From positions 1 to 64,000 of the forward strand of contig JBAOKB010000113.1 of assembly GCA_037044905.1 (NCBI GenBank): 64,000 nucleotides of DNA, given 5' to 3'. Shown here piece after piece: positions 60,977 to 64,000 of the stretch. This DNA comes from Hortaea werneckii (taxonomy: Eukaryota > Ascomycota > Dothideomycetes > Mycosphaerellales > Teratosphaeriaceae). Within the stretch, counting starts at the first letter, position 1, and each line of letters begins with the position of its first letter. The notes under the pieces were generated by a model. The model made no database searches, had not been told where the DNA came from, and worked only from the letters and a program-made list of their open reading frames with translations. Position numbers and translations under genes: made by a program.

Positions 60977-63900
60977 ATGGAGTTGTACATGTCGATGATG
61001 CTCATTTTGTCTGTCTTCACCTTGACACCTGGCACGACGTTCGCTTCTACGACGACCCCGGCAGGAACGACTTCCTCTTTACGCATCTTCGAAAGACCAC
61101 CCGTGCCGCTGCACAATGGCAGTACATATAGCTCGCATCCCATCACATCCGGGACGTACCTCTGGAATGGCACCGGTCAAGCAATCACGCAAGAAAATGG
61201 GTTTGCAACATTCGGCAACACGTCGTTCCGAACAATCTGTTCGTCGACGGATCATGCATGCTATAGTACTTGCAGCTCGATAGTCCAGACGTGCTATAAT
61301 TCCCATTCGTCGTGGAGTTCGGCCTCGCTTTCACACGCGCGAAGCGTGGGAGTGAGCTTAGGCAACGGGACGATGATCAAGACGGCATATGTGTACACTC
61401 AGACTAGCCCGCCGGAGACGTCGAGTACGTATGAGGTCAGCTATCGAATCTCGGTATACACGAGCAATGTGGAACGATATGACCACCGTAACGTTGGCAC
61501 TACGACGCTGACGACGTCGAGATGGGACTGTCAATTTAGCAGCTGCGCGCCAGATGCAGTGAGCACGGTGCTAACGAGCAAGTTTTACTCGTCTCATGAC
61601 TTGACAACGGCAGTTACGGTCAAGCAGGCCTACGCCGTGAATGGGACTGCTTCGGCTTATACCACGATCCCGGCGGAGACGAAGACGTTCACGACTCGGG
61701 TGGATTACCTCTCTGCGCCTTACACAGAGCCGAGGCCGACATGTTCGCCCAGTACGACGACACAGTGCATCTTCAGCAAAGACTGCAGTAAATGCACCAT
61801 CTCGGGAGGGACAGTGCAGCTGCTATATTTCCCTGTCAGCAGAACATCTTCGCCGGCCTCGGCCTCAAGCTCCGTCAGTGCATCGAGCGGAAAGATATTG
61901 GGCAACGCAGGCTGGAACGGCACAGCATCTGCCACGGGAAATCCTGGAAGCGTCATGACCAGTGCTCCGACGAAGCCAGAGACGGCGATGTACGAGAACA
62001 TCACCCTCACCTCGCCAAGCGTCTACATCTCGTTTCATACCGCCTACGCGAACAACGAGTGCGGCTCTCAAGTCGGCAAACGCTACCCCGGCGCCATCCT
62101 ACCGCTCAACCCGGACGAGCTGTCTTCCGTCTACGGCCTATACGGGACCCTATACTCGACGCTTTCCGACCCTCTCTTCCCCGTCCCCGTGACATCGGCC
62201 TACTTGAAAGCGGCCTCATTCAACCTCGCAGATCTGAACTGGCCCGTTCCGGTCTCGGCGTACCAGAACCAGCCCAAGTTCAAGCTCGGAGGGGAGATCT
62301 TCTCGGTGGTTTTTGATGACTATAGACCCGTTCTCGCAGTGCCGCCGCAGATCCGCGAGATGGATCCAGCGTGGAAGACTTGCGAGCTTGATTGGGAAGG
62401 GCTTTATGATCCGCCCAAGGCGCTCCAGCCTGCGAGCACTATGGCTGGTGTAACGACGCCCACGGGCGGCGAGATTGAACAGACGGATCCTCCTTCGCCC
62501 TCTCCTGGGCCCGATGCTCCGGCTAGTAGGACCACAGGCGCTGGTGTACTGACGCAGACGTCTGCACTCGCTTTCGGGAATGCCGATCCGGGACGCTCTG
62601 GTGAGTCTACAGCGAAGCCATATCAAACGGATCCTCCTTCATCGGAAACTGAGCGACCAATGGCCGATCCGACCCAGACAATGAATTCTGCTGGCGGTCA
62701 AGATTCATCGATGTCGAATGAAGCAGCCGCATCTAATGACCTCGAGACAGGCAGCCATCTGGAGGATCCGACAACAATTTCCAAGAGCTATATGTCTTCT
62801 AGACCGGCAGCTTCTTCCGATTCAAATCCAGTCGCAGACTCTCCAAATCAGGGCACGCCTCTACCAACTAAGGTGAGCGATGATCCAGAAATATACGACT
62901 CACAAACGGACACCGGACCTTCTATAGCCACATCGACAATTCAGTTTGGAACAACGAAAGATGACCATGAAGGAACTGCGAATGTGCCAGGTCCGTCGTC
63001 CGAGAAATTGGTGCCGTCTATTACGAGCGTTTCTTCGCAGCTGGAGACCAAGACAGTGTTGACAAAGTCTGTGCTAGTTGGCAGTAATTTAAGCAGTTCC
63101 GAAGAGAGCCCTCAAGCCGGTGATCTTGGGTCTGCGGTAACATCTGGACATTCCGAGACCCACCAGGATCCCATTGCGACAGCCATCATAGCCGGGCTTG
63201 ATGATGACAATGGAGGAGGTGGTGGGAAGACAGTCGCCGAAAGTGACCCAAGTAGCGCATCTTCCAAAGGCGATCCGGGAGCTGTGGGCGACTTGGAGGG
63301 TTCAACAGTCGAACAGACAGCGGCACCCCAAGCGGCGCAAGGCACTTCGCAGAGAGGCACTTCGGCCGTGGGCGGTCAGATCACTCAAACGGTAGCAAGC
63401 GATCATAGCGATGAGGTATCCAAAACCTCGGGACCACAAGATGGCGATTCACAAGACATCTCTACTCCAACGCATACGACGGATCCCGGGGATAATCGGC
63501 TACCAATTGTAGCTTCTCCGTCATCAGGAAGGTCCAACACTGTAGCCACAGTCACCATTGAAGGACAGCCTTACACCGCCACTAAAGCTGATTCTGATGT
63601 CGTGATCGTCAATCACCAGACGATATCTGCTGGCGGATCCGGTCTCCCGATACCGCACGCGACGTTGACGGTAGCAGACAATGGCGAGCTGCAAATGGTA
63701 TACACCAGAACACAAACCCAAAACAGTCAAAGTCACCACCCTAGTGACACCGAGACCCTCAACAGGGGCGTCGAGCTCTCTTTCCCCTCGACAACTCTAA
63801 CAGCGATGGAGAGCGAAGAAACATCCGAAACTGTACTGATACTTGATGGAGAGACAATATCAGTTGGGGGACCGCCTGGAACAGTCGCAGGCAATATCAT

Positions 63901-64000
63901 TTCGGCAGTTGATGGTGGACTTGTCGTGAGTAGCGCAGGTCACAACAGCACCGTTTCATTGTACGATGTTCCGGTCACTGTGACCGAAGCGTCTTCCAGC
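60977..64000 (+). CDS. Large secreted Ser/Thr-rich surface protein, 3' end outside window
   Basis: One frame stays open from a stop at 60872 to the window end, at least 1008 codons from the ATG at 60977. It starts MELYMSMMLILSVFTLTPGT with a signal-peptide-like core and a likely cut near TTFAS. A Cys-rich N-terminal module follows (RTICSSTDHACYSTCSSIVQ, then RWDCQFSSCAPD, QCIFSKDCSKCTI). A globular-looking block comes next (AYANNECGSQVGKRYPGAI; KFKLGGEIFSVVFDDYRPVL). From about residue 490 it is Ser/Thr/Pro-rich with NxS/T sites. Near the window edge, repeated modules appear (TVTIEGQPYTATKAD, HQTISAGGSGLPI; LDGETISVGGPPG). Such modules are frequent in GPI or wall-linked fungal glycoproteins. 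The anchor, if any, lies beyond 64000. No intron is needed. Confidence 0.78.
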   Translation, partial: MELYMSMMLILSVFTLTPGTTFASTTTPAGTTSSLRIFERPPVPLHNGSTYSSHPITSGTYLWNGTGQAITQENGFATFGNTSFRTICSSTDHACYSTCSSIVQTCYNSHSSWSSASLSHARSVGVSLGNGTMIKTAYVYTQTSPPETSSTYEVSYRISVYTSNVERYDHRNVGTTTLTTSRWDCQFSSCAPDAVSTVLTSKFYSSHDLTTAVTVKQAYAVNGTASAYTTIPAETKTFTTRVDYLSAPYTEPRPTCSPSTTTQCIFSKDCSKCTISGGTVQLLYFPVSRTSSPASASSSVSASSGKILGNAGWNGTASATGNPGSVMTSAPTKPETAMYENITLTSPSVYISFHTAYANNECGSQVGKRYPGAILPLNPDELSSVYGLYGTLYSTLSDPLFPVPVTSAYLKAASFNLADLNWPVPVSAYQNQPKFKLGGEIFSVVFDDYRPVLAVPPQIREMDPAWKTCELDWEGLYDPPKALQPASTMAGVTTPTGGEIEQTDPPSPSPGPDAPASRTTGAGVLTQTSALAFGNADPGRSGESTAKPYQTDPPSSETERPMADPTQTMNSAGGQDSSMSNEAAASNDLETGSHLEDPTTISKSYMSSRPAASSDSNPVADSPNQGTPLPTKVSDDPEIYDSQTDTGPSIATSTIQFGTTKDDHEGTANVPGPSSEKLVPSITSVSSQLETKTVLTKSVLVGSNLSSSEESPQAGDLGSAVTSGHSETHQDPIATAIIAGLDDDNGGGGGKTVAESDPSSASSKGDPGAVGDLEGSTVEQTAAPQAAQGTSQRGTSAVGGQITQTVASDHSDEVSKTSGPQDGDSQDISTPTHTTDPGDNRLPIVASPSSGRSNTVATVTIEGQPYTATKADSDVVIVNHQTISAGGSGLPIPHATLTVADNGELQMVYTRTQTQNSQSHHPSDTETLNRGVELSFPSTTLTAMESEETSETVLILDGETISVGGPPGTVAGNIISAVDGGLVVSSAGHNSTVSLYDVPVTVTEASSS

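Noticed and set aside
1..64000. CRISPR arrays, insertion sequences, intact transposons or a secondary-metabolite cluster
   Set aside because: No direct-repeat/spacer arrays, transposase, reverse transcriptase, PKS or NRPS motifs were seen; the gene content is eukaryotic and mostly housekeeping.

Overview
This window is nuclear DNA of a filamentous ascomycete (Pezizomycotina). It is probably a Dothideomycete-type black fungus, but that assignment is inference. The support is: GT-AG introns of about 50-96 nt with CTAAC/CTGAC-type branch sites; a HET-domain relic and a DUF7580 relic (families expanded in filamentous ascomycetes); Cyk3, Lcl2 and a Cut12-like protein; and compact gene spacing interrupted by gene-poor, low-complexity stretches. 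I see no bacterial-style operons, CRISPR arrays, insertion sequences or convincing tRNA genes.

Layout. 0.3-1.2 kb: mitochondrial ribosomal protein bL27m (+), whose reading frame is broken by one extra base. 1.4-4.6 kb: decayed accessory DNA with a HET pseudogene (-) and a DUF7580 pseudogene (+) pointing away from each other. 4.6-5.8 kb: two small probable mitochondrial or membrane proteins converging on each other. 6.2-8.8 kb: TFIIH helicase Ssl2/XPB (+). 9.1-12.9 kb: CAF-1 large subunit (-) and Spo11 (+) sharing a divergent promoter. 13.4-14.6 kb: secreted Ser/Thr-rich protein (+). 15.0-17.3 kb: Mcm5 (+). 18.1-19.5 kb: seven-exon alpha/beta-hydrolase (+). 19.8-20.8 kb: Nop10 (-) and Lcl2 (+) sharing a divergent promoter. 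21.0-25.5 kb: Cut12-like coiled-coil protein (-) and Nob1 (-). 25.5-30.6 kb: gene-poor, with one unrecognised two-exon gene. 30.6-35.6 kb: RA-PH protein (-) and GT25 glycosyltransferase (+), divergent. 35.6-39.9 kb: gene-poor, with a dispersed three-copy repeat, a TATA-driven miniprotein gene with an ATG-free leader, and a possible membrane miniprotein. 39.9-44.1 kb: Cyk3-like SH3/transglutaminase-like protein (-). 44.7 kb: a 56-residue ORF. 45.6-47.9 kb: glycogen synthase (-). 50.7-51.4 kb: secreted protein (+). 52.4-54.4 kb: calcineurin A (+). 56.2-57.3 kb: Yju2 splicing factor (-). 57.8-59.9 kb: APC/C subunit Cdc16 (+). 61.0-64.0 kb: the 5' part of a very large secreted Ser/Thr-rich surface protein, open to the window edge.

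Most recognised genes are housekeeping genes for DNA replication, repair and chromatin (Ssl2, CAF-1, Mcm5, Spo11), ribosome and RNA biogenesis (Nop10, Nob1, Yju2, bL27m), cell division (Cdc16, Cyk3, Cut12-like) and signalling or storage (calcineurin A, glycogen synthase). They do not form one pathway. The less ordinary content lies between them: allorecognition-family relics, small ORFs with strong promoter or splice signals, very long G/C homopolymers close to 3' gene ends, and a GC-AG intron plus a stop-adjacent last intron in calcineurin.

All exon joins were read by eye from frame, splice signals and family similarity. No alignment or RNA evidence was available.
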